Positions 1 to 8,893 are shown, counted from the first letter of the stretch. The stretch: DNA of 64,000 bases from Mesorhizobium sp. M7A.F.Ca.US.008.03.1.1 (GCF_003997495.1 NZ_RZRU01000013.1:62001-126000); one strand, 5' to 3'. The notes: generated by a model from the sequence alone, not told the origin. Program-made: numbers and translations.

Positions 1-2
1 CG

Positions 3-770
3 GCGGCACTGGCGCTGATGGCGCAAGAGGGCGACGACCGCATCAAGTCGGCGACCTTCTTCACCACGCAGGTCGACTTCACCTATGCCGGCGACCTGAA
101 GGTGTTCGTCGACGAAGAACAGGTCGCGGCAGTGGAAAAGTCGATGAGCGAAAAGGGCTATCTCGACGGCACCAAGATGGCGACCGCCTTCAACATGCTG
201 CGCTCAGGCGACCTGATCTGGCCTTACGTCGTCAACAACTACATGCGCGGCAAGGATCCCCTGCCCTTCGACCTGCTCTACTGGAATGCCGATTCCACCC
301 GCATGGCCGCGGCCAATCATTCTTTCTACCTGCGCAACTGCTATCTCGAGAACAACCTCTCGCAAGGCACGATGGAACTGGCGGGCCACACGGTCTCGCT
401 CGGCGACATCACCATCCCGGTCTACAACCTCGCCTCCAAGGAAGATCACATCGCCCCGGCGCTTTCGGTGTTCCTCGGCTCGAAATATTTCGGCGGCATG
501 GTCGAGTATGTGATGGCCGGGTCGGGCCATATCGCCGGTGTCGTCAATCCGCCAGCATCCAACAAATACCAGTACTGGACCGGGGGGACGCCGACGGGCG
601 ACTTCAGCCAGTGGATAGCCAATGCCACCGACCATCCAGGATCGTGGTGGCCGCACTGGCAAGGCTGGATAGAGGCCAAGGACAACACCCGCGTGCCTGC
701 CCGCAAACCTGGCAAGCATATGAAAACCTTGGGCGATGCTCCCGGTACCTATGTGAAGGTGCGTGTGTAA
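3..770 (+). CDS. phaC: Class I poly(3-hydroxyalkanoate) synthase, C-terminal part (cut by window start)
   Basis: PhaC polymerises 3-hydroxyacyl-CoA monomers into the storage polyester on granule surfaces. The reading frame is open to the left edge, so about the last 255 residues are visible and the nucleophilic Cys lies outside. Two catalytic residues can be seen: Asp in SKEDHIAP and His in GSGHIAGVVNPP. The SATFFTTQVDF stretch near the edge and the WWPHWQGW segment near the end are also typical of class I synthases. It ends in a basic tail. The call rests on these family motifs; the start is not visible. Confidence 0.95.
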   Translation, partial: AALALMAQEGDDRIKSATFFTTQVDFTYAGDLKVFVDEEQVAAVEKSMSEKGYLDGTKMATAFNMLRSGDLIWPYVVNNYMRGKDPLPFDLLYWNADSTRMAAANHSFYLRNCYLENNLSQGTMELAGHTVSLGDITIPVYNLASKEDHIAPALSVFLGSKYFGGMVEYVMAGSGHIAGVVNPPASNKYQYWTGGTPTGDFSQWIANATDHPGSWWPHWQGWIEAKDNTRVPARKPGKHMKTLGDAPGTYVKVRV

Positions 771-989
771 CGGACTGTAATGTCTGGTGAGTTGACGGGC
801 CGGTAAAAGCGGGCGAAATGGTGTCGTCAACCATCGAGCAGCCGTAATTCAGCAATCACTGCAAAAATACTTCCAGGCTTGCGGATTTGACACAGGTCTC
901 GTTTCCGGATCGGAGACAACGGTCACCTTGGCAGCGACGTATGCGTGCCGCCAGGACATGCCGACCGGACATCGAGGGGGAATTTGACT

Positions 990-2225
990 TTGAAATCAGC
1001 AGGATGGAGCCTCGCAAAGGGAGAACGCCGCGCCATTGTGGCAGCGCTCTGCTCCTTGCTTCTGGCCTCCTGCACTTCGGCTGGCGACCCGACAATGTCG
1101 GTCGGAATGCCCGGTTACAATGCCACCGCATCGGACGTAAACGCGGCCTCCAGCGGCAAGGCGATCGTCGCCTCCGATTCGACCGAGCAGACGACCGTGA
1201 TGACGGCGAGCGATACGGCGCTGCCTGAAAAGGTCGCCTATGTGCCTATTTCCAAACCGGGAGCTGCCTTTCCGCTGACCACGCCGGCGGGCGCCGAAAC
1301 CATCGTTGGAAACACGCCGCAGTCGCTGACGCAGCAGGCACAGACCGCACAGCAGACCGACGCGGTCGCCCAGCAGATTGCAGCGGCCGACGGCGACGTG
1401 GCGGCGCCGAAGCCCGCCGCCGCCCCGGCCATGAACAATCCGGTCTATGTGACCGCTGGCGAGATGCCGCAGGCCGAAGCACCAAAGAAGAAAGGCTTCC
1501 TGGCCTCGATGTTTGGCGCAACGCCAGCCTCGGCGACACCAGCGCCCCTCATCAGCAACGCCCGGACGGGCGAGCAGCCCCCGGCGCTGGCAAAAACGGC
1601 GCCAACAGAGGCAAAGCCGATCATCACGCTTGCCTCGGCCAATTCCACGGCCAAACCGGTGCAGCTGGCTTCGCTCGGCGGCGATACCGGCGGCCACATC
1701 ACCGGTAGCGACGCTCTGCCAGGCGTGCGCCAGACAGCCCTGTTCGAAATCAAGCGCAAGTCCGGCCTCGACGACGAAAGCGACGTTGACCTCAACGAGG
1801 ATGAGGGGCCAGTCGGCGGCTCCTATCAGGTTGCGTCCGCCGCCGGCATGGCCCGGCTGGCGCCCAACGGGCTGCTCAAGCAGAACGAGAGCGTCGATGT
1901 GGCCTGCCTGAAGCCGTCGCTGGTGCGCGTGCTGAAGACGATCGAAGGCCACTACGGCCGCAAGATGACGGTGACATCGGGTTATCGCGACCCGGCCCGC
2001 AACCGGCGCGCCAACGGCGCCAAGAATTCGCTGCACATGTATTGCGCCGCCGCCGACATCCAGGTGCCCGGCGTTTCGAAATGGGAACTGGCGAGCTACA
2101 TCAGAAGCATGCCTGGCCGCGGCGGCGTCGGCACATACTGCCATACAGAATCGGTTCACGTCGACGTCGGTCCCGAGCGCGACTGGAACTGGCGCTGCCG
2201 CCGGCGCAGCGGCGGTGACGGCTAA
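990..2225 (+). CDS. Lipoprotein with C-terminal M15/YcbK-like peptidase domain (DUF882 type)
   Basis: This is a predicted envelope lipoprotein with a lipobox LLLASC|T about 30 residues from the start. A long Ala/Pro/Thr-rich low-complexity region follows, and the last ~120 residues are globular. That domain has the zinc-ligand pattern of M15/YcbK D,D-carboxypeptidase-like proteins: NSLHMYCAAAD (H and D), then SVHVDVG (second H). The likely role is peptidoglycan remodelling; the substrate is not known. The TTG at 990 is preferred because GAGGGGG lies about 9 bases upstream and the signal sequence then begins directly; TTG 984 or ATG 945 are alternatives. No operon partner is apparent. Confidence 0.8.
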   Translation: MKSAGWSLAKGERRAIVAALCSLLLASCTSAGDPTMSVGMPGYNATASDVNAASSGKAIVASDSTEQTTVMTASDTALPEKVAYVPISKPGAAFPLTTPAGAETIVGNTPQSLTQQAQTAQQTDAVAQQIAAADGDVAAPKPAAAPAMNNPVYVTAGEMPQAEAPKKKGFLASMFGATPASATPAPLISNARTGEQPPALAKTAPTEAKPIITLASANSTAKPVQLASLGGDTGGHITGSDALPGVRQTALFEIKRKSGLDDESDVDLNEDEGPVGGSYQVASAAGMARLAPNGLLKQNESVDVACLKPSLVRVLKTIEGHYGRKMTVTSGYRDPARNRRANGAKNSLHMYCAAADIQVPGVSKWELASYIRSMPGRGGVGTYCHTESVHVDVGPERDWNWRCRRRSGGDG

Positions 2226-2470
2226 CAGCGCAGATCTGAGATCTGCTGGCGGCCAAGATCGTTCCGTTGGGCATTCCGAATATCGGATTGGCCGAGGCCT
2301 TCCCAACTTCATCATTCCGGAGCAGAGTGATGCGGCGTCCCCGCTAACCGTCAAGCTCGTCGACCCTCGGGAAATCGTTGATTTGGCAGGCCCGGAAAAA
2401 AGTTGTCCAAGGTGGCACCTGACGGGTTGCCGGTTGCGCACAACGCCAGTATAAGCCGCTTCGTCTGAGC

Positions 2471-2545
2471 GCGCCCATCGTCTAGCGGTTAGGACACCGC
2501 CCTTTCACGGCGGTAACAGGGGGTCGATTCCCCTTGGGCGTACCA
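2471..2545 (+). tRNA. tRNA-Glu (anticodon TTC)
   Basis: A 75-nt cloverleaf including an encoded CCA end. The acceptor stem is GCGCCCA/TGGGCGT with a G-U at the first pair. The anticodon stem CCGCC/GGCGG encloses loop CTTTCAC with anticodon TTC, and the T-arm is AGGGG/CCCCT. The CATCGTCTAGCGG D-arm region is typical of bacterial tRNA-Glu. Confidence 0.97.
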
Positions 2546-2671
2546 GAAAAATTGGCGTTTAGCGCAAACCTCCCTCCCAATTTCGCTTGGCTCTCTGCCG
2601 CGGTCTTCAACTGACGCGCAGTCTTCCGCGATCACACCATAGGCTAACGCGGTCACCCGGACCATTATCCT

Positions 2672-2747
2672 GCTACAAAGTGGTCGATTCCTCAGGGATG
2701 TAGCCGCTCCAAGAGCCCGCCGCAGGTCGCCCCCGTGGCGGGCTTTT
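2672..2747 (+). ncRNA. Candidate small RNA ending in an intrinsic terminator
   Basis: This lies in the 367-bp gap between tRNA-Glu and the next minus-strand gene, where no convincing ORF is present. A first stem can form between GCTACA (2672-2677) and TGTAGC (2699-2704). It is followed at once by a strong GC-rich hairpin with a T-tract (2714-2747). A stem plus a terminator with no reading frame resembles rhizobial trans-acting sRNAs, but no known family is recognised and it may simply be the trailer of the tRNA transcript. Confidence 0.25.
2714..2747 (+). terminator. Rho-independent terminator
   Basis: The inverted repeat AGCCCGCC / GGCGGGCT (8 bp) has a C/G-rich 15-nt loop and is followed by TTT. 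It points along the plus strand, downstream of tRNA-Glu and the candidate sRNA. Confidence 0.6.
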
Positions 2748-2913
2748 CATTGCACGGTCGAGTTGGGCTTTCACAGCATTCCGACAACGGAGAAGCCCGC
2801 TGTGGTAAGTGCGTTTTTGCCTGGTTTGCATGCGGAAGCTTACCTGAAAACGGGGCGCCCGCCACTCAAGACGACTCTCTTCAGCGCTTCAACCGGCATC
2901 CGCCAGTGCGAAG

Positions 2914-3156
2914 TCAAAAGCCTGTTATAATCCACGGATTGGAGTCGTACCCAAGGCGCGGCTCTGCCTTTGCGCCGTTATCTTCTGATTTGGCGGTTCC
3001 GGTGAAACCGCAGTCCAGATTTGGAACGGGCTTCTTGGCTGACGAGTTGGTGGAACACAAGGCGGCGGCGTCACTGACCGCCGCCTTCTTTTCCTTGGCA
3101 ACAGCGACACCAGTCGCAGCGAAAACGACAGCCGCGCAAAATACAGCCACTCTCAT
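2914..3156 (-). CDS. Small exported protein of unknown function
   Basis: An 80-residue protein beginning with a signal peptide (MRVAVFCAAVVFAATGVAVA), followed by a Lys-rich segment and a short mature part with two Cys residues. The start at 3156 is chosen because AGAGGG sits 6-7 bases upstream; a start 13 codons earlier is possible but has no ribosome-binding site. It probably acts in the periplasm. No family is recognised, and the signal sequence plus RBS are the main reasons to accept it. Confidence 0.55.
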   Translation of the reverse strand: MRVAVFCAAVVFAATGVAVAKEKKAAVSDAAALCSTNSSAKKPVPNLDCGFTGTAKSEDNGAKAEPRLGYDSNPWIITGF

Positions 3157-3321
3157 TGGAACCCTCTTTATTGCACTCGACAGATGGTTGGACATGACGT
3201 TACGTCATCTTGATATTAGCACTAACGAATATATTAGCTAGCCCCGCGCCATCAAAAGCAGGCCGAGTGCCAAGCTTGCATCGCGACCGCCAAAACTCGT
3301 GCCATCTGGACACCAGAAGGC

Positions 3322-3513
3322 ATGAGTCGCATTCTGCTCGTGGGAGAGGACGTGGATCAACAAAACACAGGGGCTGATCAGGCCAAACGCTGGCGGGACG
3401 GGGCCCTGCGCGGCCGACGGAGGCGTCTGTCACACAACATCGTGTCGTGGGCGCTGATCCTGATGTCTATAGCCATTCTCGGTGGTCTGATCACGCTCAA
3501 GGCGTTCAAGTAG
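3322..3513 (+). CDS. Small single-span membrane protein, unknown function
   Basis: A 63-residue reading frame with a basic middle (RRRRL) followed by one hydrophobic segment, SWALILMSIAILGGLITL, that should span the inner membrane with the C-terminus just beyond it. A GTG at 3352 with GGAGAGGA immediately upstream is an equally good start and would give 53 residues. It stands alone between a minus-strand exported protein and the Tad genes. Function unknown. Confidence 0.45.
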   Translation: MSRILLVGEDVDQQNTGADQAKRWRDGALRGRRRRLSHNIVSWALILMSIAILGGLITLKAFK

Positions 3514-3549
3514 GCAGAGCCCCGGCGCGCGAGGCTATCCGGCCACAGC

Positions 3550-3957
3550 CTAGCCGCTGCCAAGCAGCGGCACGGTAACCGTTGTCGCGTAGTTGATGGG
3601 GAAGGAACTGAAGTAGGGGAAGTCGATGACGAAAGCATAGGCGGCGGTCAGATGCGCCATGCGGAAGCCGCCGCTCACCGGGTCGATGGCGATCGTGACG
3701 TTCACGTCCTTGAACCCCAAGGCCTGCAATTTCTGCGTTGCGATCGATTGAATGTCGGCCTGGGTCAGCGTGTTCTTAAGCTGCAGCGAGCGCGCTGATG
3801 TCTCCAGCGTATAGCGAACACTGGAGACCGAGTGCATCGACCAGCCGAAGGCGAATATTCCGAACAGCAGCATGATAAGGAAGGGCGCGATCAGCGCGAA
3901 CTCCAGCCCGGCCCCGCCCGATCGATCCCGCCGGAACGCGCTTACCCTAGCGGACAC
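3550..3957 (-). CDS. TadE-family pseudopilin-like protein
   Basis: A 135-residue protein with the TadE layout: a short basic N-terminus (DRSGGAGLEFALIAPFLIML) in which the Gly-X4-5-Glu-Phe-Ala motif leads into one long hydrophobic helix, then a periplasmic domain. TadE/TadF proteins are minor pilins processed by a TadV-type prepilin peptidase and help assemble Flp pili. It is the last gene of a three-gene minus-strand set and overlaps the preceding TadE-like gene by 11 bp, which suggests coupled translation. No tadA, tadB or tadC ATPase/platform genes lie nearby. Confidence 0.85.
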   Translation of the reverse strand: MSARVSAFRRDRSGGAGLEFALIAPFLIMLLFGIFAFGWSMHSVSSVRYTLETSARSLQLKNTLTQADIQSIATQKLQALGFKDVNVTIAIDPVSGGFRMAHLTAAYAFVIDFPYFSSFPINYATTVTVPLLGSG

Positions 3958-4372
3958 GGATCATCTCCTGGTGGCCGATGACGGTGGAAGTGGCAAATGC
4001 GCCGAAGGCAATGGGCGGCACCCAGGTGCCAGATGCCTGTATCTGGACATAGATCGACGGTACCTTCGGTCCACTGCACATGGTGGAAGCGTCGACCACG
4101 GTCGTCCCGCACATACGGATGTGGCTTAGCGTGACCTGGCCGTCTTCCGGCCGATTTTCCCAGCTCGCAATGGCAAGGGCCTGGGTCGCCGCATCATCGG
4201 TCGATCCGCTCATGACCAGGTTCGCGGCGGTCTTCACACCGGCGCGCATCGACAGTGAGCTCGTCACGTAGGACCAGCCGTCCAGAATACCAAGCAGCAC
4301 CAGGCACAGAATGGGCAGCACCATCGCGAACTCGACCGCCGCAACGCCCGAATCATCGCCAAGGATTGGCAT
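3947..4372 (-). CDS. TadE-family pseudopilin-like protein
   Basis: A second TadE-like protein of about 141 residues. It begins MPILGDDSGVAAVEFAMVLP, i.e. the prepilin-like motif (GVAAVEFA) followed by a hydrophobic helix (VLPILCLVLLGIL). Two Cys residues in the C-terminal half may form a disulphide. The start at 4372 places the gene 19 bp after the stop of the TadG-like gene; a longer frame reading into that gene is possible but would put residues unlike TadE in front of the motif. Confidence 0.82.
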   Translation of the reverse strand: MPILGDDSGVAAVEFAMVLPILCLVLLGILDGWSYVTSSLSMRAGVKTAANLVMSGSTDDAATQALAIASWENRPEDGQVTLSHIRMCGTTVVDASTMCSGPKVPSIYVQIQASGTWVPPIAFGAFATSTVIGHQEMIRVR

Positions 4373-4391
4373 CGATCGGCGCCCCACGGAG

Positions 4392-5618
4392 CTACTCGGA
4401 CAGTGCCACGGACCGCGCGGCTGGAATGTTGGACACTCCGAGGCTTGAGCAATCCTGATTGATGGTTGAATTACCGGACCATTGAATCGTATTGGCGACG
4501 ACCCTGGTGCAGCCGCCATTGCCCGAGAAGTTGCCAAGATAGCTCACTTGCTGCTTGGGGAAATAGATGGCCCCGGTCAAAAGCGAGTCCGCTGTGCCGT
4601 TGAATGTGCTGGATGCACTCATGCCGGTCCTGTCGCCGTAGAACAGAACGCCTGAGTAGGTGCCCGAAGTCGCCGCGCTGAGCTTCACGGACGCATTGCC
4701 ATTCATGCTGACGGTCGAGCTGCCCGACATGAAGATGGTCACCCCGCTGCCGGTGATGGCCGCGTTGGCGTTTATCTTGAAACTGCCCTGGACGACATAG
4801 ACGCCGGGCGAAAGCGTGACATTGCCCTTCAGGTTCATGCCGCTGCAATAGGTGCCTGGACCGAGCGTCGCCTTGTTGTCGTTCTGGCAGGGGGTCGCGT
4901 CCACCGGGGCCGGCAGGTCGACAAAGGGATCGCCGGCAGGCAGTGCCTGGGTGATCGGGGCCGCGCAGACGGTGGTGACGGGATTGCTGAGAGAGACACC
5001 GCCCGCCGATATCAGGCAATCGGCCTGCAGGCCGGCCGCGCCCTGAACCTTGATGGCGTCCGAGGCGATCGAATTGGACATGACCGAGCAGCCGCTGAGC
5101 TTAACGCTGGTGCTGCCGGAAAACAGCACCGCCTGCGACGCGGACGGATTGAGCGCGAGTATGCAAGCACTCGAGGCATCGGTAATGACGGCCACCGCCC
5201 TCGCCTGTTCGGGAACCTTTTCCTGTGTAAAGATCAGGGTGAACATGCGGTCGAGCTTCTGGCCGACGATCACCTCGACCGCTTTTTTCGCCGTATTCGG
5301 TCCGGACGCCGGCGGCGTATTGACGACGATCGTGCCCGAACCCAGCCCGTTCGATGCCGCGGACTGGGCCGCGGCCGCGACGATCGTCGGCTTGTCGGAA
5401 CCCGAAATCTGTTCGAGCGCTCCGGCATAGGCGGCTGCATCGGCCGTCGCCTGTAACCTCAGGCTGTTGTAGTACCAATAGGAGGTCTCGACGCCGAAGC
5501 CCGCAGCGCCGACAACGACCGGCAAGGTAAGGGCAAAAATGGTGGCGACATTTGCGCCCGTGCTCCGGCGCATGGCGTCCATTACAAGCCGAACACGGGT
5601 GAAGCTACTCAAGGCCAT
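4392..5618 (-). CDS. TadG-like pilus assembly / Flp pilus-associated protein
   Basis: A 408-residue protein with one N-terminal membrane segment (IFALTLPVVVGAAGFGVE) preceded by a short basic stretch. Next comes the TadG/RcpC-like pattern SLRLQATADAAAYAGA and a long Ser/Gly/Asn-rich extracytoplasmic region with beta-type repeats. It lacks an obvious von Willebrand A metal site, so it is TadG-like rather than a full TadG. It is the first gene of the trio with the two TadE-like genes and probably contributes minor pilus or adhesin components. The start could be a few codons downstream (5573) since no strong RBS is visible. Confidence 0.75.
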   Translation of the reverse strand: MALSSFTRVRLVMDAMRRSTGANVATIFALTLPVVVGAAGFGVETSYWYYNSLRLQATADAAAYAGALEQISGSDKPTIVAAAAQSAASNGLGSGTIVVNTPPASGPNTAKKAVEVIVGQKLDRMFTLIFTQEKVPEQARAVAVITDASSACILALNPSASQAVLFSGSTSVKLSGCSVMSNSIASDAIKVQGAAGLQADCLISAGGVSLSNPVTTVCAAPITQALPAGDPFVDLPAPVDATPCQNDNKATLGPGTYCSGMNLKGNVTLSPGVYVVQGSFKINANAAITGSGVTIFMSGSSTVSMNGNASVKLSAATSGTYSGVLFYGDRTGMSASSTFNGTADSLLTGAIYFPKQQVSYLGNFSGNGGCTRVVANTIQWSGNSTINQDCSSLGVSNIPAARSVALSE

Positions 5619-5912
5619 GGATTAAATTAGAAAGCACGCATAAATGAACGAATGGCTAAAAAGTTCGTTGCATTTTTGAGCAGTGGTCCATTGGCTTGAA
5701 AAAAGAAGTGTTTCGCTGGCTGACCAACGCGCAAGCGCGCATCTTGGCAAATGCGCGAGGCCAGCTCGCGCCGTCGTCGCCGCGCATAGCGTAGCCGCCG
5801 ATCAGCAGCACCGAACAGACGAGACCGTTATTGGTCAGCAGATTGTTGCGGCAATCGACCGCGTTTACGCTCTCCTGGAGTATCCAATGGAAGCCAGAGG
5901 TGCAAAGGTTCT

Positions 5913-6176
5913 TCAAGCGGAAAAAACTGGTTCCGGATCCGCAGTCATGCCGGCCAACATCTCTCTCTGTACGGCCAGGAAGAACCTGCGCACTTCATCG
6001 CAGGCTGCTGTTCTGTCCCTGCCGGATCCGACCACAAGATCGAGCAATTCCGACGCCTTGGCTCTCCAGAAGGAGGTGGCGGTCTCGCCATGCAGGTTGC
6101 CAAGTTTGGCAGCAACCTCTCTGACCAGGAATACCTGACGGTCGATCGGGAATGCACGAACTTTTTCTGGGGACAT
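5913..6176 (-). CDS. DUF6074-like small protein
   Basis: An 87-residue soluble protein that I match to the rhizobial DUF6074 family. It has an opening RAFPIDRQVFLV, a central HGETATSFWR segment, and a helical end with FFLAVQREM. No catalytic residues are known for the family. The start at 6176 is preferred because GGAAG is close upstream; a Met four codons earlier has no RBS. The gene stands alone. The 294 bp between it and the TadG-like gene contain no supported feature. Confidence 0.6.
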   Translation of the reverse strand: MSPEKVRAFPIDRQVFLVREVAAKLGNLHGETATSFWRAKASELLDLVVGSGRDRTAACDEVRRFFLAVQREMLAGMTADPEPVFSA

Positions 6177-6396
6177 CTTCCAAACCATGAGACTGACGCA
6201 ACGAATCAACCATTGCCAACAAGCAATGGCGTAGCCGGGAAGGTGGAAACGGAAGCTTAACGGCGCTGACGTGGGTGCAGCGTGGAGCGATCGTCGGGGA
6301 CGAAAAGGGCGCAGCCCTATGCTCGCGACATCGCCGCGTGCGTTCAAACGCGATCGTTAACGTAGGAATCGGGGCAGGCGAAACGGGCGACGGCCC

Positions 6397-6693
6397 TCAG
6401 GCCTGGAGCGCCCTCGCCTCACCGCCGCGCTTGCGCGGCGTCATCATGTCCCTGGCCATCAGTCCGCTCGCCCGGCAAAACGCCATGAACGCTCGGCAGG
6501 CATCCTCGGTCTTGACCACGTCCACCGTGGCGCCAAAGCAAGCATTGAAGGCTTTCTGATAGATCGGGCCCTGACGGCGCGCAGGCCAGTCCTGGAGAAA
6601 ATCGAGCGCCTGTTCGACGCCGTAAATCTCCTCGACCGGCAGGCCGGGCGCGGGCGCTATGCGCACCGGCACCTCGAATTGCAGTCTGTCCAT
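6397..6693 (-). CDS. DUF982 domain protein
   Basis: A 98-residue protein covering the DUF982 family, which is largely confined to Rhizobiales and has no known function. Typical features are a start with paired hydrophobic beta strands (FEVPVRIA), the EQALDFLQDWP segment and a C-terminal Cys-containing helix (ACRAFMAFCRASG). A second member occurs at 27467-27745. There is no clear operon: the next minus-strand gene upstream starts 400 bp away. Confidence 0.75.
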   Translation of the reverse strand: MDRLQFEVPVRIAPAPGLPVEEIYGVEQALDFLQDWPARRQGPIYQKAFNACFGATVDVVKTEDACRAFMAFCRASGLMARDMMTPRKRGGEARALQA

Positions 6694-6853
6694 TTCCTGT
6701 CTCCCGAACCGGCGTCACCGCAGCAACGCCGTTCGTCGTCAAAAGTTGCTTTGACCGGCTTCTGGCCCAGAAATGTGTCGTCACTTGGGTCGCTGAACCG
6801 CCACGTCGCCCAAAACAGATTGCGCCCCGAGATATGTCTTGGGCGACATACGC

Positions 6854-7093
6854 TCACTGGTTCGCCGGATCCGTCTCCGCATCGAAGGCCATGCGAATGG
6901 CGGTGATCAGCACAAATGCCGTCGGCACGGTGAAGATGCCACCGAGAACAAGGGCCGCCATCGCCGACAGGCCGAGCGTCTCGGCAACCGCCCAATAGAC
7001 GGTTCCGATGCAGATGAGCGCCTGGACGCAGAGGAACGCCGCAGCCGAAGCCGCACGCGACAGGGTTTTGAATGTCTTGATGCGTTGTTGCAT
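6854..7093 (-). CDS. Small two-span membrane protein
   Basis: A 79-residue protein starting MQQRIKTFKTL. Two hydrophobic segments follow, roughly residues 16-36 (AAFLCVQALICIGTVYWAV) and 43-66 (SAMAALVLGGIFTVPTAFVL), then a short acidic tail. The frame extends further upstream, but that part has shadow-like composition, so the start is placed at 7093. No family or function is recognised. Confidence 0.5.
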   Translation of the reverse strand: MQQRIKTFKTLSRAASAAAFLCVQALICIGTVYWAVAETLGLSAMAALVLGGIFTVPTAFVLITAIRMAFDAETDPANQ

Positions 7094-7206
7094 TGAAATG
7101 GATCCGGAAATGACGCGCCGCGCGACCGCTGCGCGGCCGATAGCCGCCGCTCGGTCACGACGCGAACAGGAATAACGATGAGGTGAAGGGTACGGTTCTG
7201 GACCGC

Positions 7207-7629
7207 TCAGGCCGCAACGGTCGGCGGTGCGCGCGGCTGATTGGTGCTTGCCCCGGGAACCGAGGCGGCCCCATATCCCGAAACAATCGCTCTTTGCGAT
7301 GTCCGTTCGGCGCAAAGAAAAACAGCGTCGGGGACCGGAAGCGCGGGATGGCCGCTGGCGAACTTGACCAGGAGCGGACGGCCGACACGAACTTCCAGCG
7401 CTGGCGCCTTGCCGGTCACACGCAGCAGCGCCGCCACTTCGCCCGACCGCTCGACACCGACGCTGGCACCACTCGGCGCAGAGCCCGCAAAGCCTGGCGC
7501 CGCCGGCAGGCCGAAGCACAGCATCGCCAGCAGCACCATGCCCATCAGGCATGAGCACGCTGCCGTCAGCGGCGCTTCAGGCCATCCGGTTTGCCTGACC
7601 GCCGCGAAGGGACGCGATCTCGAAAACAT
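7207..7629 (-). CDS. Hypothetical exported or membrane-anchored protein
   Basis: A 140-residue frame with a basic N-terminus, one hydrophobic segment (SCLMGMVLLAMLCFGLPAAP) that could be a late signal peptide or anchor, and a mature part ending in a Pro/Ala-rich tail. The start at 7629 is supported by AGGGCGGG a few bases upstream. It is divergent from map across about 160 bp. No family is recognised and a competing plus-strand frame overlaps, so this gene is uncertain. Confidence 0.4.
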   Translation of the reverse strand: MFSRSRPFAAVRQTGWPEAPLTAACSCLMGMVLLAMLCFGLPAAPGFAGSAPSGASVGVERSGEVAALLRVTGKAPALEVRVGRPLLVKFASGHPALPVPDAVFLCAERTSQRAIVSGYGAASVPGASTNQPRAPPTVAA

Positions 7630-7787
7630 CACCCGCCCTAACGCACCATGGCCAGAAAGGGAAGCAAACCGGGCAAAAGCTGGCAAGACATCGCCGATGC
7701 GAGGCAAATATCCGGAAGCTCGTGGCCGTATCAGACAGTTCTTCCTTGAACCTTTTGCCCTCAAGTGCCAAATCTGGGGAGATTTTC

Positions 7788-8657
7788 ATGTCGGCTCTCC
7801 TGCAGGGCCCTACCCGCTACACGGACAAAATGGTCACCTATCTCGACGCCGCCACGGCCCCGCTCAGAAATACCGGCCAGATCCGCCTCTATGGCGAGGA
7901 CGGCTTCGCCGGCATGCGCAAGGCATGCGATCTCACCGCGCGCTGCCTCGACGAACTGGTGCCGATGGTCCAGCCCGGCGTCACCACCGAGGCAATAGAC
8001 CGCTTCGTCTTCGAATTCGGCATGGACCACGGCGCGCTGCCGGCGACGCTCAACTATCGCGGCTACACGAAATCGTCCTGCACCTCGATCAACCATGTCG
8101 TCTGCCACGGCATTCCCGACAACAAGCCGCTCAAGGATGGCGACATCGTCAACATCGACGTCACCTACATCCTCGACGGCTGGCACGGCGATTCTTCGCG
8201 CATGTATCCGGTCGGCACGATCAAGCGCGCCGCCGAGCGGCTGCTCGAAGTCACGCATGAATGCCTGATGCGCGGCATTGCGGCAGTCAGGCCGGGCGCC
8301 CGCACCGGCGCCATCGGCGCCGCCATCCAGACATTTGCCGAAGGCGAGCGCTGCTCGGTGGTGCGCGACTTCTGCGGCCACGGCGTCGGCCAGTTGTTCC
8401 ATGACGCACCGAACATTCTGCACTACGGCAGCGCCAATGAAGGCGTCGAGATGCGGCCAGGCATGATCTTCACCATCGAGCCGATGATCAATCTGGGCAG
8501 GCCGCATGTGAAGGTTCTGTCGGACGGCTGGACCGCGGTGACGCGCGACCGCTCGCTGTCGGCGCAGTACGAGCACACGATCGGCGTGACCGACACCGGT
8601 TGCGAGATTTTCACGCTGTCGCCCCAAAAGCTCGATCGCCCCGGCCTGCCGGCTTAG
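7788..8657 (+). CDS. map: Type I methionine aminopeptidase
   Basis: This enzyme removes the initiator Met from nascent proteins in the cytoplasm. The 289-residue protein shows all five metal ligands of the pita-bread fold: Asp in NIDVTYILDGWHGD (two Asp), His in GHGVGQLFHDAP, Glu in FTIEPM, and Glu in YEHTIGV. The start at 7788 follows GGGGAGA by five bases and gives the usual length. Nearness to radC (next plus-strand gene) fits the common rhizobial order map-radC. Confidence 0.96.
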   Translation: MSALLQGPTRYTDKMVTYLDAATAPLRNTGQIRLYGEDGFAGMRKACDLTARCLDELVPMVQPGVTTEAIDRFVFEFGMDHGALPATLNYRGYTKSSCTSINHVVCHGIPDNKPLKDGDIVNIDVTYILDGWHGDSSRMYPVGTIKRAAERLLEVTHECLMRGIAAVRPGARTGAIGAAIQTFAEGERCSVVRDFCGHGVGQLFHDAPNILHYGSANEGVEMRPGMIFTIEPMINLGRPHVKVLSDGWTAVTRDRSLSAQYEHTIGVTDTGCEIFTLSPQKLDRPGLPA

Positions 8658-8665
8658 AGCGCATC

Positions 8666-8893
8666 TTACCGCAACATGCGCGTGCGGTTTTCGATCATCG
8701 TGCGGATGCGCGTCCTCATCCTGTTCAGGGCGCGCGCCAACCCCACCATTTCAATGGAGCCGTGTTCGACGAAGAGCTGGTCGCTATTCTCGATCTCGGC
8801 CGAACCGACTGCCGCCGAGATGCGCTTCAACGGATCCGTCACGGCCCAAACCGCAAACAGCCAGATCAGCACGGGCAAGGCGACGAAAGCCAT
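8666..8893 (-). pseudogene. Histidine kinase remnant (membrane segment plus HAMP only)
   Basis: A 75-residue frame with a hydrophobic segment (LPVLIWLFAVWAV) and a HAMP-like domain (VTDPLKRISAAV ... ARALNRMRTRIRTMIENRTRML). It stops exactly where the H-box (RAISHDLRTP in relatives) should begin, so the phosphoacceptor and ATPase domains are gone. It lies directly downstream of, and overlaps, a truncated response regulator, as expected if an internal deletion joined a regulator to the middle of its partner kinase. It is probably non-functional. Confidence 0.7.

Noticed and set aside
996..2441. A 481-codon open frame on the minus strand
   Set aside because: It is antisense to the M15-type lipoprotein gene; the sense product has a lipobox and zinc ligands.
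2471..2545. tRNA-Glu as an integration site of an island
   Set aside because: No integrase gene and no duplicated tRNA 3' end were found nearby.
2735..3241. A 168-codon plus-strand frame
   Set aside because: It is antisense to a small exported protein with signal peptide and RBS, and starts within the terminator.
5656..5916. An 86-codon minus-strand frame downstream of the TadG-like gene
   Set aside because: No ribosome-binding site, no family pattern, and irregular composition.
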